A stretch of DNA of 64,000 nt from Clostridiales bacterium Firm_16 (GTDB taxonomy: Bacteria; Bacillota; Clostridia; Saccharofermentanales; Saccharofermentanaceae). Every line of letters begins with the position of its first letter. Positions within the stretch are counted from its first letter, which is position 1. The notes beneath the pieces were generated by a model that saw only the letters and a program-made list of their open reading frames with translations, was not told the DNA's origin and made no database searches. Where the stretch lies: the NCBI GenBank assembly GCA_001604185.1, contig LVAV01000054.1, forward strand, positions 62,001 to 126,000. The letters are read 5' to 3'. This document shows positions 33,095 through 42,112 of the stretch, piece by piece. Both the position numbers and the translations under genes were made by a program.

Positions 33095-34732
33095 CTACTC
33101 CAGGATCGGAATACGGATCTTCTGGGGCTGGGCGTTCAGTTCATACTCCACGATGAGTTCCTGTTCCTGGGTATAGACATCCTTGATTTCGGCGTCCCGG
33201 AAGGAGTGGACCGTATTCCAGAGAACGGTATCTTCCGCTGTGAACTTGTTCAGCTCATCCGAAGTGAGGATCATGCCATTGGTCAGTCCCTGGATCATAG
33301 AAAGAAGGATCCGCTTGTCAGAATCGAGGAGAAATGACTTGCTGTTAATGGGTGTAACATTGTTAAATATACTGAAAGCACGGCCTTTGAGCTGTCTGTG
33401 CATAATCGTGTCCACCACGGCCCGGTAAGTGGAATTCTGCTCGCGGCAGGCCATGGTCAGGGCCGGATACCAGTCCGGAGAATAGTCACAACTGACCTGA
33501 CAGTAGTCGAATTTGCCGGCGGCCAGTATGAGTGGAACACCGCAGGCGATGGTAACAGAATGTCCCACACAGGAACGCAGGAATTCGATGGCTTCACACA
33601 TCTTCTCGGCCCGGGTCTTGGTCGGCGAGGGAAGAAGACATGCGGCGAAAAGGAAGTCGAACTTGAAGTAGGAGATGCCCCAGTCATCCCGCATGGTGAG
33701 AAGGACGTTCTTCATGTGGTGGCGGAAAGCCAGGTTCTCGATGTCGATGCAGTAGCAGTCCTTCCAGGAACGACAGGCGGCTACCAGGTTTCCCGAAGAA
33801 TCCCGGAGAAGCCAGTCCCGGTGGTGCTTATAGATATCGGATTTCTTATCGCAGATAAACGGCGCGATCCAGATGCCGGCCTTCATCTTAGAGGCAAGGA
33901 TCTTCTTGACCAGCGGCGCCACGCCGTGAGGAAAATAGTTCTTCTTCGGTACCAGCCAGTCGCCTGTGGCGTTCTCGTATCCCTCATCTATGAAAAAAAC
34001 ACTGCAGGGATATTTTGCCGCGTTATCGCTGACTTCCTTGATATCGGCCAGCAGCTTCTTCTCGGAGATATCCTGCTGATGGCGGTACCAGGTGGTATAT
34101 CCCGTGACCGGACGGGCCGGTGCAGGCTCGATCTCAAGCTCGCGGAAGTAGCGGTCGAAGACCTCCGCCTCGGTGCCCTTGAGGAAGATCAGGTCAAAAG
34201 CATGGATGGTATCTGTGAAGATCCGCTTCTGCAGATCTTTGCGCACGGAAAGTATGCCCGCGTCGGTATCGATATCGAAGAAGGTGAAACCTCTGTTCTC
34301 AGATAAAGAAGCGAAGAACCGGAAATCTTTCTCTCTTCGGATGTAGCCGTAACTTACGCCATGGAGCCAGCGGTTCTGTTTTGGATAATCTGTGAAATCA
34401 CGGTCGCCGCACTGGTCCGAAGGCGCGTGCTTAAGAATCTTGGCCATCTGCTCCACCACGCCTTTGGTGGTGTCGATGCTGTATTCTTTGCAGACGGTCC
34501 AGGACTGGAATCCGTTCATGAAGATACTGTCCTGGCGCTCGAAAGTGCAGGGGAACTGAAGCTTGATCTCCGAGATTTCCACGGCCTTCTTCGGCTCCAG
34601 GGCCAGGCGGACGTATTCCTCTTCGCAAAGCAGCTGCTTGGTAAAGAAAGGAAGCGTCTCGTCGCTCAGAAGATCCAGGGTCCGGGAGACACCGTTCTGC
34701 AGGAATGTAATGGTTGCAATCGTTGGCTTCAT
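33095..34732 (-). CDS. Alpha-galactosidase, GH36 family
   Basis: A 545-residue cytoplasmic GH36 (melibiase-type) enzyme with no signal peptide. An N-terminal beta-sandwich (about 1-185) is followed by the TIM barrel, with TTWYRHQQDI, FFIDEGYENATGDW, MKAGIWIAPFICDKKSDIYKHHRDW and CYCIDIENLAFRHHM. YFKFDFLF supplies the nucleophile Asp359, and CQVSCDYSPDW supplies the acid/base Asp416. It releases terminal alpha-galactose from raffinose-type sugars or galactolipids. Shorter than the 700-residue GH36 forms but complete. It appears monocistronic; a minus-strand promoter (TTGCAA, 16 bases, TATACT at 34793-34798) lies upstream. Confidence 0.88.
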   Translation of the reverse strand: MKPTIATITFLQNGVSRTLDLLSDETLPFFTKQLLCEEEYVRLALEPKKAVEISEIKLQFPCTFERQDSIFMNGFQSWTVCKEYSIDTTKGVVEQMAKILKHAPSDQCGDRDFTDYPKQNRWLHGVSYGYIRREKDFRFFASLSENRGFTFFDIDTDAGILSVRKDLQKRIFTDTIHAFDLIFLKGTEAEVFDRYFRELEIEPAPARPVTGYTTWYRHQQDISEKKLLADIKEVSDNAAKYPCSVFFIDEGYENATGDWLVPKKNYFPHGVAPLVKKILASKMKAGIWIAPFICDKKSDIYKHHRDWLLRDSSGNLVAACRSWKDCYCIDIENLAFRHHMKNVLLTMRDDWGISYFKFDFLFAACLLPSPTKTRAEKMCEAIEFLRSCVGHSVTIACGVPLILAAGKFDYCQVSCDYSPDWYPALTMACREQNSTYRAVVDTIMHRQLKGRAFSIFNNVTPINSKSFLLDSDKRILLSMIQGLTNGMILTSDELNKFTAEDTVLWNTVHSFRDAEIKDVYTQEQELIVEYELNAQPQKIRIPILE

Positions 34733-34792
34733 GTTCTACCTCGTGAATCCGGCGGCGTCACCACATGGGGCATCCGCTCAAAATCAATACCT

Positions 34793-34820
34793 AGTATATT
34801 GAGTTTTTTTGCATTTGCAA
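34793..34820 (-). promoter_or_regulatory. Possible promoter of the alpha-galactosidase gene
   Basis: On the minus strand -35 TTGCAA (34815-34820), 16 bases and -10 TATACT (34793-34798), about 60 bases before the ATG. The -10 lies in an imperfect inverted repeat (TCAATACctaGTATATTGA) that could be an operator. Confidence 0.45.
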
Positions 34821-34922
34821 AGGGGAAAGCACAAGACAAAGTCTGATTTTTCGGGTAAAATAACTTGGGCCGCGAGGAGGCGGGGCAGTGCTCCGGAAAG
34901 CGCGGCAAGGAGGAATGGACCT

Positions 34923-35630
34923 ATGGCCAGAATGCGTAAAAAGAAGAACCTGATCCCCAGGACCGAAGCCTGCTCGGAGCATTATTTTGACGATCCGACG
35001 CAGAACAAGGGCAGCTGGAGACAAGCCTGCAATATGCCGGAGGACTGCGAACTGTATGTCGAGATCGGCTGCGGTAAGGGTGCTTTTTCCGAGCAGATGG
35101 CCAAGAAGAATCCGAATGTATGCTATGTGGCGATCGAGCGGGAGCCGTCCTGCTGTCTGCTGGCCATGGAGAAAGCGACCCGCGAGGACCTGAAGAATCT
35201 CTTCTTCATCCGCGGTGACGCGACTTTGATGCTGGACTTCTTCGGTGAGAAGGAAGTGGACCGGATCTTCATTAATTTCTGTGATCCCTGGACGCGGCAA
35301 AACAAACCGAAGCGGAGACTGACGTACCGGGCGTTCCTGGATATGTACCGTCAGGTGCTGAAGGACGGGGGACAGATCCATTTCAAGACCGATAACGATC
35401 CGCTCTTCGATTTCTCTCTTGAGGAGTTCGAGGCGTCGGGCTGGGAGACCACCTGCGTGACGCGGGATCTGCATAACAGTGAGTGGGATGCGGAGAATAT
35501 CCGCACCGAGTTCGAAAGTAAATATGCGGAACAGGGTATCCCGATCAAGCGTTGTGTGGCCATCATGGGGGAGAAGAAAACCGAGAATGTCGAGAAGACG
35601 ACCGAGGCCGCTGACGAAAAGAAAGGTTGA
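34923..35630 (+). CDS. trmB: tRNA (guanine-N7)-methyltransferase
   Basis: The start is ATG 34923, with AAGGAGG eight bases upstream. The 235-residue enzyme methylates N7 of G46 in tRNA using SAM. Family features seen are EIGCGKGAFSEQMAKKNPNVCYVAIERE (SAM site), FIRGDATLML, FINFCDPW (the xNFxDPWxK-like motif), RRLTYRAFLDMYRQVLKDGG and the FKTDNDPLF stretch. The C-terminal tail is extended by a charged stretch (KKTENVEKTTEAADEKKG). It is a housekeeping gene with no obvious operon partner. Confidence 0.93.
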   Translation: MARMRKKKNLIPRTEACSEHYFDDPTQNKGSWRQACNMPEDCELYVEIGCGKGAFSEQMAKKNPNVCYVAIEREPSCCLLAMEKATREDLKNLFFIRGDATLMLDFFGEKEVDRIFINFCDPWTRQNKPKRRLTYRAFLDMYRQVLKDGGQIHFKTDNDPLFDFSLEEFEASGWETTCVTRDLHNSEWDAENIRTEFESKYAEQGIPIKRCVAIMGEKKTENVEKTTEAADEKKG

Positions 35631-35693
35631 GAAAACCTCGGGATTGGTTATATAATAGGGGCGAGCCGTTTTTCGAAAGGGAGGAGAAGAAAC

Positions 35694-36356
35694 ATGGCAC
35701 TTTTTGATCCGAAGAAGAATCAGATCTCTGCTTTGCAGAAATCTATCGATGATAAGAACCGTACCATCGGTATCCTTTTCGATGAGATCGGTCGTCTTTA
35801 TTATAAGCAGTATAAAGACATGAACGCAGATGTGGCCAAGGATATCAATACCCGCTGCGAGAGTATCTCCACGCTCTATGTGGAGATCGAGGAGTGCAGA
35901 CTGAAGATCCTGTATGAGCGCGGATTCAAGGAATGTGCGAATTGTAAGAAAGAGAATCTGCTGGAGCATGCGTACTGCAGTGCCTGCGGACAGAAATTCC
36001 CGGATTCGAATGATATCTCTGTAGTTACGAAGGTTGATCCGGTGACACTGGGACCGGTTGGTATCCAGAACCAGAACACACAGAGTATTCCGGTGACAGC
36101 ACCGGCTGTAGAAGCACCGGTTGAGCAGGCTCCTGTAGAGGAGCCGGTAGTGGAAGATGCACCGGTAGTTGAAGCCGTAGCTGATGAGGTAGAAAGCATC
36201 ACCGAGTCGGCAGCCGTGGCTGTGGAGAACCAGGTAGAAGTAGCCGCTCCGGAGGCTGCTGAGAATATCATTCCGATAGAGAATGAGGAGCGGATCTTAA
36301 GTGGCGGTTCCGTCGAAGGTGAGATCCCGGACAGCATTCCGGAAGTGCGCGAGTAA
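35694..36356 (+). CDS. Zinc-ribbon protein with acidic Ala/Val/Pro tail, hypothetical
   Basis: A 220-residue protein with no signal peptide. An N-terminal helical or coiled-coil region (1-75), a zinc ribbon CANCKK ... CSACGQKF (about 82-102) and a low-complexity tail rich in Ala, Val, Pro and Glu follow. The tail is probably disordered. The ribosome site GGGAGGAG supports the start. I do not recognise the family; such ribbons are common in small clostridial proteins of unknown role. Confidence 0.7.
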   Translation: MALFDPKKNQISALQKSIDDKNRTIGILFDEIGRLYYKQYKDMNADVAKDINTRCESISTLYVEIEECRLKILYERGFKECANCKKENLLEHAYCSACGQKFPDSNDISVVTKVDPVTLGPVGIQNQNTQSIPVTAPAVEAPVEQAPVEEPVVEDAPVVEAVADEVESITESAAVAVENQVEVAAPEAAENIIPIENEERILSGGSVEGEIPDSIPEVRE

Positions 36357-36470
36357 GTTTCTTCGTTGCGCGTGTGCACACGTAACGGGGCGCCTTCCGC
36401 AACAGGCGGAAAGGCCTGAAAATCTAAGAGTTTTTCCTGAGAGATCAGGGATAAGGTAGTGAAAAAATAT

Positions 36471-36503
36471 GGGGCTTAAAGAGTGGATTTCTCTTTAAGC
36501 CCC
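36471..36503. terminator. Perfect 13-bp hairpin, probable bidirectional terminator
   Basis: GGGGCTTAAAGAG (36471-36483) and CTCTTTAAGCCCC (36491-36503) pair without mismatch. An A run precedes it, giving a T run on the minus strand, and an AT-rich stretch follows. It separates the zinc-ribbon gene from hpf. Confidence 0.65.
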
Positions 36504-36560
36504 AACATTATTATTATAGCACAGTTTGCGAATTTCCTCTGTCGTGTCTGTTACCATTCT

Positions 36561-36608
36561 GTGAACCATGGTTCGGTATAATGAATGTGTGAACAGACAA
36601 GGGTTCAC
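36561..36608 (+). promoter_or_regulatory. hpf promoter region with repeated GTGAAC half-sites
   Basis: -10 TATAAT (36577-36582) is preceded by the palindrome GAACCATGGTTC (36563-36574). Downstream, GTGAAC (36589-36594) and GTTCAC (36603-36608) form a second inverted repeat. No good -35 is seen, so the promoter may need an activator or another sigma factor. The hpf ATG follows at 36638. Confidence 0.5.
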
Positions 36609-36637
36609 TAAACGAACAAGCGGAAGGAAGTGATTAT

Positions 36638-37177
36638 ATGAAGATCACGACACAAGGTAACGGAATCAAAATCGGCAAGCGCATGGAGGAAAAAATCGCC
36701 GGCAAACTTACAAAATTTGATAAGTATTTCGGAGAAGAAGGATCCTTTAGCATCAACATTCATCCGGAAGGTGGTCTTAAGAAAGTGGAGATCACACTCA
36801 AGCTCCAGAATCACATTTTCAGAGCTGAGGCCAAGGATGACGACATCCTGAATGCAGTGGATCGGACAGTGGATAAACTTGAATCCCAGATCAGAAGACA
36901 GAAAACAAGAATTCGTAAGCAGAAGAAGGAATACCCGATTCTGAACGAATATCTGAACGATATAGTTGAGGAGGATTACGAGGAAGAGGATAACGAACCG
37001 AAGATCATCAAGAGAAAGACTTTCGAACTGGTTCCAATGGAATCGGAGGAAGCGATTTTACAGATGGAAATGCTAGGTCACAGCTTTTTGGTTTATTTGG
37101 ATGCGCAAACCGGAAATGTCTGTGTAGTGTACAAGCGCAAGGACGGTCAATATGGTCTAATAGAGCCTACCTATTAA
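36638..37177 (+). CDS. hpf: Ribosome hibernation promoting factor, long form
   Basis: A 179-residue protein. The N-terminal RaiA/YfiA-like domain (1-100) binds the 30S subunit: MKITTQGNGIKIGKRMEEKI and KVEITLKLQNHIFRAEAKDDD. It is followed by an acidic linker (DIVEEDYEEEDNEPKIIKRK) and a C-terminal domain (about 128-179) with LGHSFLVYLDAQTGNVCVVYKRKDGQYGLIEP. The C-terminal domain lets two 70S ribosomes pair as 100S in long-form Hpf. Length and layout are standard for Bacillota. The ribosome site GGAAGGAAG supports the start. Confidence 0.95.
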   Translation: MKITTQGNGIKIGKRMEEKIAGKLTKFDKYFGEEGSFSINIHPEGGLKKVEITLKLQNHIFRAEAKDDDILNAVDRTVDKLESQIRRQKTRIRKQKKEYPILNEYLNDIVEEDYEEEDNEPKIIKRKTFELVPMESEEAILQMEMLGHSFLVYLDAQTGNVCVVYKRKDGQYGLIEPTY

Positions 37178-37231
37178 TTCCTTCCAAGCAAAATTCCTTG
37201 TTCAAAGCATGCCGTCTTGGCGCGTGAACGG

Positions 37232-37266
37232 GAGGGGAGATACCGAGGGTGTCTCCCCTCTTTTTT
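37232..37266 (+). terminator. Terminator after hpf
   Basis: GAGGGGAGA (37232-37240) pairs with TCTCCCCTC (37252-37260), followed by six T. A second hairpin lies 30 bases further on. Apart from these two hairpins I see nothing else in the 370 bases before the next gene except an AT-rich promoter-like stretch near 37400-37450. Confidence 0.85.
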
Positions 37267-37296
37267 GTGTGCGCGAGAAGATTAGTATCCGAGAGC

Positions 37297-37323
37297 GGTG
37301 CCCCGGATCCGGGCACCTCTTTT
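37297..37323 (+). terminator. Second hairpin terminator between hpf and the ABC exporter
   Basis: GGTGCCC (37297-37303) pairs with GGGCACC (37311-37317), followed by TCTTTTC. The inner CCGGATCCGG is itself palindromic. Confidence 0.65.
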
Positions 37324-37547
37324 CGTGGCGGTCGCGTAACTAAAGCAGCACCTCTTGTGATCTAGTCACCTATACCAACGGTGCAAGTTCTTTTTCAGGA
37401 TTTATACTGAAAGTATCTTTAGTAACTTTTGAAGTGTATGTTAGAATAGCTTAAGGTTAAGGAAGAGCGCTGTTTGGAAATGACGGAGCCGAGCGGATAA
37501 AGGCTCCGAAGGATTTCGGATATGGGTTGGAAAAGAGGCGCAGGAAA

Positions 37548-39410
37548 ATGAGTAAGGAAGAGAATCAGACACAAGACTCGAAACAGAAGAAAAAGAAGAA
37601 TAAGCTTACGTTCAAGCAGACGGTGAAGAACGATCTGTATGCGATGAAGCTGGCGGCGTCGATCGACAAGAGACTGGTCATCGCGGGCTTCCTGCTGATG
37701 CTGTTCGGGTACTTCGAGTGGGTATTTTACGATGGTATCTTCATGAGAAAGATCGTCAATGCGCTGGACACGAATCAGCCGTTTAATGAGATTATGTGGT
37801 TTATCGCCCTGACCGGTGTAGTATTCCTGGTGTTGCGTTTCTATTCGAAATACGCAGAGAACGTCACCTTGCCACTGGGAACGATCCATCTTTACGGCGG
37901 TATCTATAAGAAGCTCTTCGCGAAGGCGAAAAACGTGGAACTCCGTTGCTATGAGGATTCGGATTTCTACGATAAATACACGATGGCCATGGATGGCGCG
38001 GAAGAGAAAGTTGCCACGATCGTCCAGAGCTTCTGGGGCGTGATCGTATCGGTACCGGCACTGGCGGCGGTCTTCTACTTCATGTTCGAGATTGATCACT
38101 ATGCCGTGCTGTTCATCATCTCGCCGCTGATCGGTAACTTCATCTTCGGTAACTATAAACAGAAGTATGAGTACAAGCGTTATCAGGAACAGGTGCCGAA
38201 CAACAAAGTACATAACTACGTCAATCGCATGATGTACCTTCCTGACGGTGCGAAAGAGATACGTCTTTCGAATGTGTTTGCGCTTCTGAAAGAACAGTAT
38301 CAGACGGCGACAAAGAAGAATGTAAAAGCAGCGGTGAAGTATGCTTTTGCGAACTGCTCGCTTTCTTTCTGGAGGATCACGTTTACCTTCACGATCATCT
38401 TCGAAGGCGTGCTGTTCTACGCGATCTACCGGAACCTGGTAAGTAAGACCATCAGCCTCGCACAGTTGACCATCATGACGAGCCTTATGGTAGCCATGAC
38501 CTGGATCCTGATCCGTGCTTTCGAGAACGTCATGGATCTGATCAAGAATGGTGTTTTTATGAATAACCTCCGTACTTTCTTAGAGTACGAAGAGAAGATC
38601 CCGCAGGACCAGAAGGGTGAGATCCCGGAAGGATTCGAGAGTCTGGAGTTCAAGGACGTATGCTTCTCCTACAAGGACGAAGAGACCATCAAGGATCTTT
38701 CCTTCCGGATCGATAAGGGCGACATCGTGGCGCTCGTCGGACATAACGGTGCCGGCAAGACAACGATCATCAAGCTGCTGCTTCGTTTCTACGATCCGAC
38801 ATCCGGTGAGATATTGCTGAACGGCAAGAACATCAAGGAGTATGACCTTCGTGAATATCGAAGACTTTTTGCAACGACCTTCCAGGACTTCGCGATCTTC
38901 GCGATGAGTATCAAGGAAAATGTCTTGATGGGACGTCACTATGAGAACGAAGACGAGATCGTGCACCGTGCGCTCCGTCGTGCCGGCATCCTGGAGAAAG
39001 TGGAGTCGCTGCCGAAGGGCGTGGATACGATCATGACGAAGGAGTTCGACAAGGATGGTGCGGTCTTCAGCGGAGGCCAGCATCAGAAACTCGCGGTCGC
39101 GAGAACTTTTGCCAAGGAATCACCGGTCAAGATATTCGATGAGCCGAGTTCGGCGCTTGACCCGATCGCGGAGTATGAGCTTTTCAAGAACATCATGAAA
39201 GAGGGACGTGACCATACGATGGTATTCATCTCGCACCGACTGTCTTCGGTCAAGAACTGCGACAAGGTCTTCATGCTTGAGAAGGGAACCATCATCGAGC
39301 GCGGCAACCACCGTGAACTTCTGGACAAGAAGGGTAAGTATGCGAAGATGTACATTCGCCAGGCCATGAACTATCTGGCAGTAGAAAGAGAAGAGGAGGT
39401 GATCCTGTGA
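37548..39410 (+). CDS. ABC exporter half-transporter, subunit 1
   Basis: The start is placed at ATG 37548 with AGAGG upstream; the frame also has a TTG 21 bases earlier. The 620-residue protein fuses a six-span exporter domain (about 30-335) to an ATPase (about 365-610). Walker A is GHNGAGKTT, the signature is FSGGQHQKLAVAR, Walker B VKIFDEPSSALDP and the H-loop FISHRLSS. The signature has Gln-His in place of the common Glu-Arg. Lys-rich N-terminus. It overlaps the next gene by four bases and probably forms a heterodimer with it. Substrate unknown; lipid, peptide or drug export are all possible. Confidence 0.9.
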   Translation: MSKEENQTQDSKQKKKKNKLTFKQTVKNDLYAMKLAASIDKRLVIAGFLLMLFGYFEWVFYDGIFMRKIVNALDTNQPFNEIMWFIALTGVVFLVLRFYSKYAENVTLPLGTIHLYGGIYKKLFAKAKNVELRCYEDSDFYDKYTMAMDGAEEKVATIVQSFWGVIVSVPALAAVFYFMFEIDHYAVLFIISPLIGNFIFGNYKQKYEYKRYQEQVPNNKVHNYVNRMMYLPDGAKEIRLSNVFALLKEQYQTATKKNVKAAVKYAFANCSLSFWRITFTFTIIFEGVLFYAIYRNLVSKTISLAQLTIMTSLMVAMTWILIRAFENVMDLIKNGVFMNNLRTFLEYEEKIPQDQKGEIPEGFESLEFKDVCFSYKDEETIKDLSFRIDKGDIVALVGHNGAGKTTIIKLLLRFYDPTSGEILLNGKNIKEYDLREYRRLFATTFQDFAIFAMSIKENVLMGRHYENEDEIVHRALRRAGILEKVESLPKGVDTIMTKEFDKDGAVFSGGQHQKLAVARTFAKESPVKIFDEPSSALDPIAEYELFKNIMKEGRDHTMVFISHRLSSVKNCDKVFMLEKGTIIERGNHRELLDKKGKYAKMYIRQAMNYLAVEREEEVIL

Positions 39411-41248
39411 GCAAGAAAACGGAGAATGCCGATAACAAAAACGAGCAGACCAAGCAGTCGACCTCGCAGGTCTTCAAGAACAATCTCTTCTTCATGAAGA
39501 TGATGTTCAAAGCTTCCCCGAAGTTTGTGCTTTTCCCGGCGCTGGATGCGATCCGTGGCCAGGTGTCGATCTTTTTCGAGCACCTGATCCTCATCGGCTA
39601 CGTCCTTGAGGCGGCGGAGTTCGGTTACCCGTTCCGCAGAGTGGCAGCGGTGATCGTGATCTTTGCTGCAGCGATCACGCTGGGCATGGTGTTTACCGTG
39701 CTGGCCGGCGACTATATGCAGGAGAAAGAACGGCCGAAAGTCAGAGAGAAGATCAAGCTGATGCTGTACGAGAAAGCGCGCAGCGTGGACCTCGCCTGCT
39801 ACGATGATCCGGAGTTCTACAACAGTCAGGTGCTCGCCATCTCAGAAGTGGACAAGCAGATCGATCAGACGATGGAGTTTATCAAGAGCGTGCTTTCCGG
39901 CTTGACGGTCTTCATCCTGACGGGCGGGTACTTCCTGGCGAAGGATAAGGTCTCGATCATCTTTGTCGTGATCACCTTCGTAATCACTTTCGGCTTAAAC
40001 CAGATCTACAACAAGTTGTCTTTCAAGGTCCGCATCCGCAGGAATCCGCACGAGAGAAAGCGCGAGTATGTGAAGCGAGTCTTCTATCTCAAGGATTACG
40101 CGAAAGAGATCCGTCTGGATCCGGAAGTGACGGATGTGCTTGAAGAGCGCTTTGTCGAAGCGAACAATGAGGTGCTTGAGGCGGAAAAATCACTTGCGCA
40201 TAAGAAGTTCGGTATTGCTTATCTCAAGGATCATATCTTCGGACACCTGATCGGAGACACGCTTTACACCGCTTATCTGGTGTACCGCTACGCGATCATG
40301 CACGCGATCAACCTGTCGACGATGGTCATGCTCTTCAACTGGTTCGGCGGTCTCAAGAACAGTCTTCGTATCTTCACGGAGACCTATCCGAAGGCTTGCG
40401 AGACGAGTCTTTATATCCAGAAGATCCGGGACTTCCTGGCATACGAGCCGAAGGTGGTTTCTGCAAGTTCGGATGCGCCCGCTTCGGATGCAAAAGAACT
40501 TGTGCTCCATAATGTGGGTTTCTCTTACAAGGCGGACCTCCCGGCAGTTCTGTCGGATATCTCTCTGAAGGTACATCCGGGTGAGAAGATCGCGTTGGTC
40601 GGATATAACGGTGCAGGTAAGACGACACTGGTTAAACTGTTGATGCGTCTTTACGATGTGTCTTCCGGTGAGATCCTGGCGGACGGAAAGAACGTGAAGG
40701 ATTACGATCTGACTGCCTACAGAAATTCCATCGGTACGGTCTTCCAGGACTTCGAGATCTTCGCCGGTTCGGTGAAAGAGAATGTTATTCTGGATGTGGC
40801 GAAACATGCGGATGAGGTGCGGGTGCGTCAGGCGCTGGATGACAGTGGACTTCTAAAGCGTGCAGATGCGCTTCCGATGAAACTGGATACACCGTTGACC
40901 CATGAGTTCTCGGAGAATGGTGTAGATATGTCCGGGGGTGAGCGGCAGAAGCTGGCCATCTCTCGTGTGTTCTATCAGAATGCATCTCTCATGATCCTCG
41001 ACGAGCCTTCTTCGGCACTTGATCCGATCGCGGAGTATCAACTGAACCACGCGATGCTTTCTGCGACGAAAGATAAGACCGTTATCTTCATCTCGCACCG
41101 TCTTTCTACCACACGTCTGGCCGATCGTATCTTCATGCTGGAAGAGGGCCACATCGTGGAAGAAGGAACACATGCTTCACTGCTGGAAAAAGGCGGAAAG
41201 TATGCTGAGATGTGGAAAGCACAGGCGGGAGCGTACATAGAGGTATAA
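39407..41248 (+). CDS. ABC exporter half-transporter, subunit 2
   Basis: A 613-residue exporter homologous to subunit 1, starting at GTG inside a GTGA overlap with the upstream stop. The membrane domain is about 25-330; ATPase motifs are GYNGAGKTT, MSGGERQKLAISR, LMILDEPSSALDP and FISHRLST. Both subunits keep the catalytic Glu after Walker B Asp, so both ATP sites may be active. A long hairpin terminator follows. Confidence 0.9.
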   Translation: MSKKTENADNKNEQTKQSTSQVFKNNLFFMKMMFKASPKFVLFPALDAIRGQVSIFFEHLILIGYVLEAAEFGYPFRRVAAVIVIFAAAITLGMVFTVLAGDYMQEKERPKVREKIKLMLYEKARSVDLACYDDPEFYNSQVLAISEVDKQIDQTMEFIKSVLSGLTVFILTGGYFLAKDKVSIIFVVITFVITFGLNQIYNKLSFKVRIRRNPHERKREYVKRVFYLKDYAKEIRLDPEVTDVLEERFVEANNEVLEAEKSLAHKKFGIAYLKDHIFGHLIGDTLYTAYLVYRYAIMHAINLSTMVMLFNWFGGLKNSLRIFTETYPKACETSLYIQKIRDFLAYEPKVVSASSDAPASDAKELVLHNVGFSYKADLPAVLSDISLKVHPGEKIALVGYNGAGKTTLVKLLMRLYDVSSGEILADGKNVKDYDLTAYRNSIGTVFQDFEIFAGSVKENVILDVAKHADEVRVRQALDDSGLLKRADALPMKLDTPLTHEFSENGVDMSGGERQKLAISRVFYQNASLMILDEPSSALDPIAEYQLNHAMLSATKDKTVIFISHRLSTTRLADRIFMLEEGHIVEEGTHASLLEKGGKYAEMWKAQAGAYIEV

Positions 41249-41256
41249 AAGTTAAT

Positions 41257-41317
41257 AAATGTCTTGGCGCTGGTCCTCGGCACTTCGTGCCTGCGTAAAC
41301 GCGCCAGGACATTTTTA
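41257..41317 (+). terminator. Long hairpin terminator after the ABC exporter operon
   Basis: AAATGTCTTGGCGC (41257-41270) pairs with GCGCCAGGACATTT (41301-41314), one mismatch, with an inner small hairpin (GGCACTTCGTGCC), then TTAACTTTTT. Confidence 0.8.
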
Positions 41318-41503
41318 ACTTTTTCGGGGGCTGACGCATGAAGTTGGTGCGTGGCTGAGGAGAGTGCGACGCATTTAGTTTGATGATGTGAATGGGATTG
41401 CGTGAAATCTTGTTATGCTTTGGGTGGTTTCTTGATATTTCTTTCGTGGGTGCTGGGGTATACTGGAAATGAAGTACGAGTTCTTTTCGGGAGGGATATG
41501 CTT

Positions 41504-42031
41504 ATGAATGAGATCATTAAGGCGATGGAAGAGAGAAGAAGTGTCCGTAAGTTTAAGGCGGAGATGCCGTCTCGTGAGGATCTGGAGCAGATTGCGGAGG
41601 CGGGGCTTTATGCTGCGAATGGCATGGGCAGACAGGCCGTGGTGACGGTGGTTGTGACGAAGAAGGACGTGCGTGACCGGCTTATGGATGTTAACCGGAG
41701 TATTGGTGGCTGGGGCGAAGAGTACGATCCTTTCTATGGTGCGCCGGCGATTTTTATCGTGCTGGGCAACAAGGAGTGCATGACATATCAGTATGACGGA
41801 AGTCTGGTAATGGGTAACCTGATGCTGGCGGCGCATTCGCTGGGTCTGGGCAGTATCTGGATCCATCGTGCGAAGGAGGAGTTCGAGACGGACGAGTACA
41901 AGAAGCTCCTTTCGGATCTGGGCATCGAGGGTGATTACGAGGGCATCGGTCACTGCGCCGTCGGTTATGTGGACGGTGAGATCCCTGAGGCGGCCGCACG
42001 CAAAGACGGACGCGTATACTGGGTCGAGTGA
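41504..42031 (+). CDS. Nitroreductase-family FMN protein
   Basis: The start is ATG 41504, with GGGAGGG eight bases before; an in-frame ATG at 41498 is too close to it. The 175-residue flavoprotein starts MNEIIKAMEERRSVRKFKAEMP, the FMN phosphate-binding region of nitroreductases, and has APAIFIVLGN, SLVMGNLMLAAHSLGLGSIWIHRAKEEF and GHCAVGYVDGE. These enzymes reduce nitro groups, quinones or flavins with NAD(P)H as homodimers. Physiological substrate cannot be told. It appears to be a single-gene unit. Confidence 0.9.
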   Translation: MNEIIKAMEERRSVRKFKAEMPSREDLEQIAEAGLYAANGMGRQAVVTVVVTKKDVRDRLMDVNRSIGGWGEEYDPFYGAPAIFIVLGNKECMTYQYDGSLVMGNLMLAAHSLGLGSIWIHRAKEEFETDEYKKLLSDLGIEGDYEGIGHCAVGYVDGEIPEAAARKDGRVYWVE

Positions 42032-42112
42032 TTTTGACGCATCAGAAGTCTGCGAAAGCTGCCGCGTGACCGGCAGAAAAAATGCGGGCCGGTTGTTCGG
42101 AACTACGGTTCC

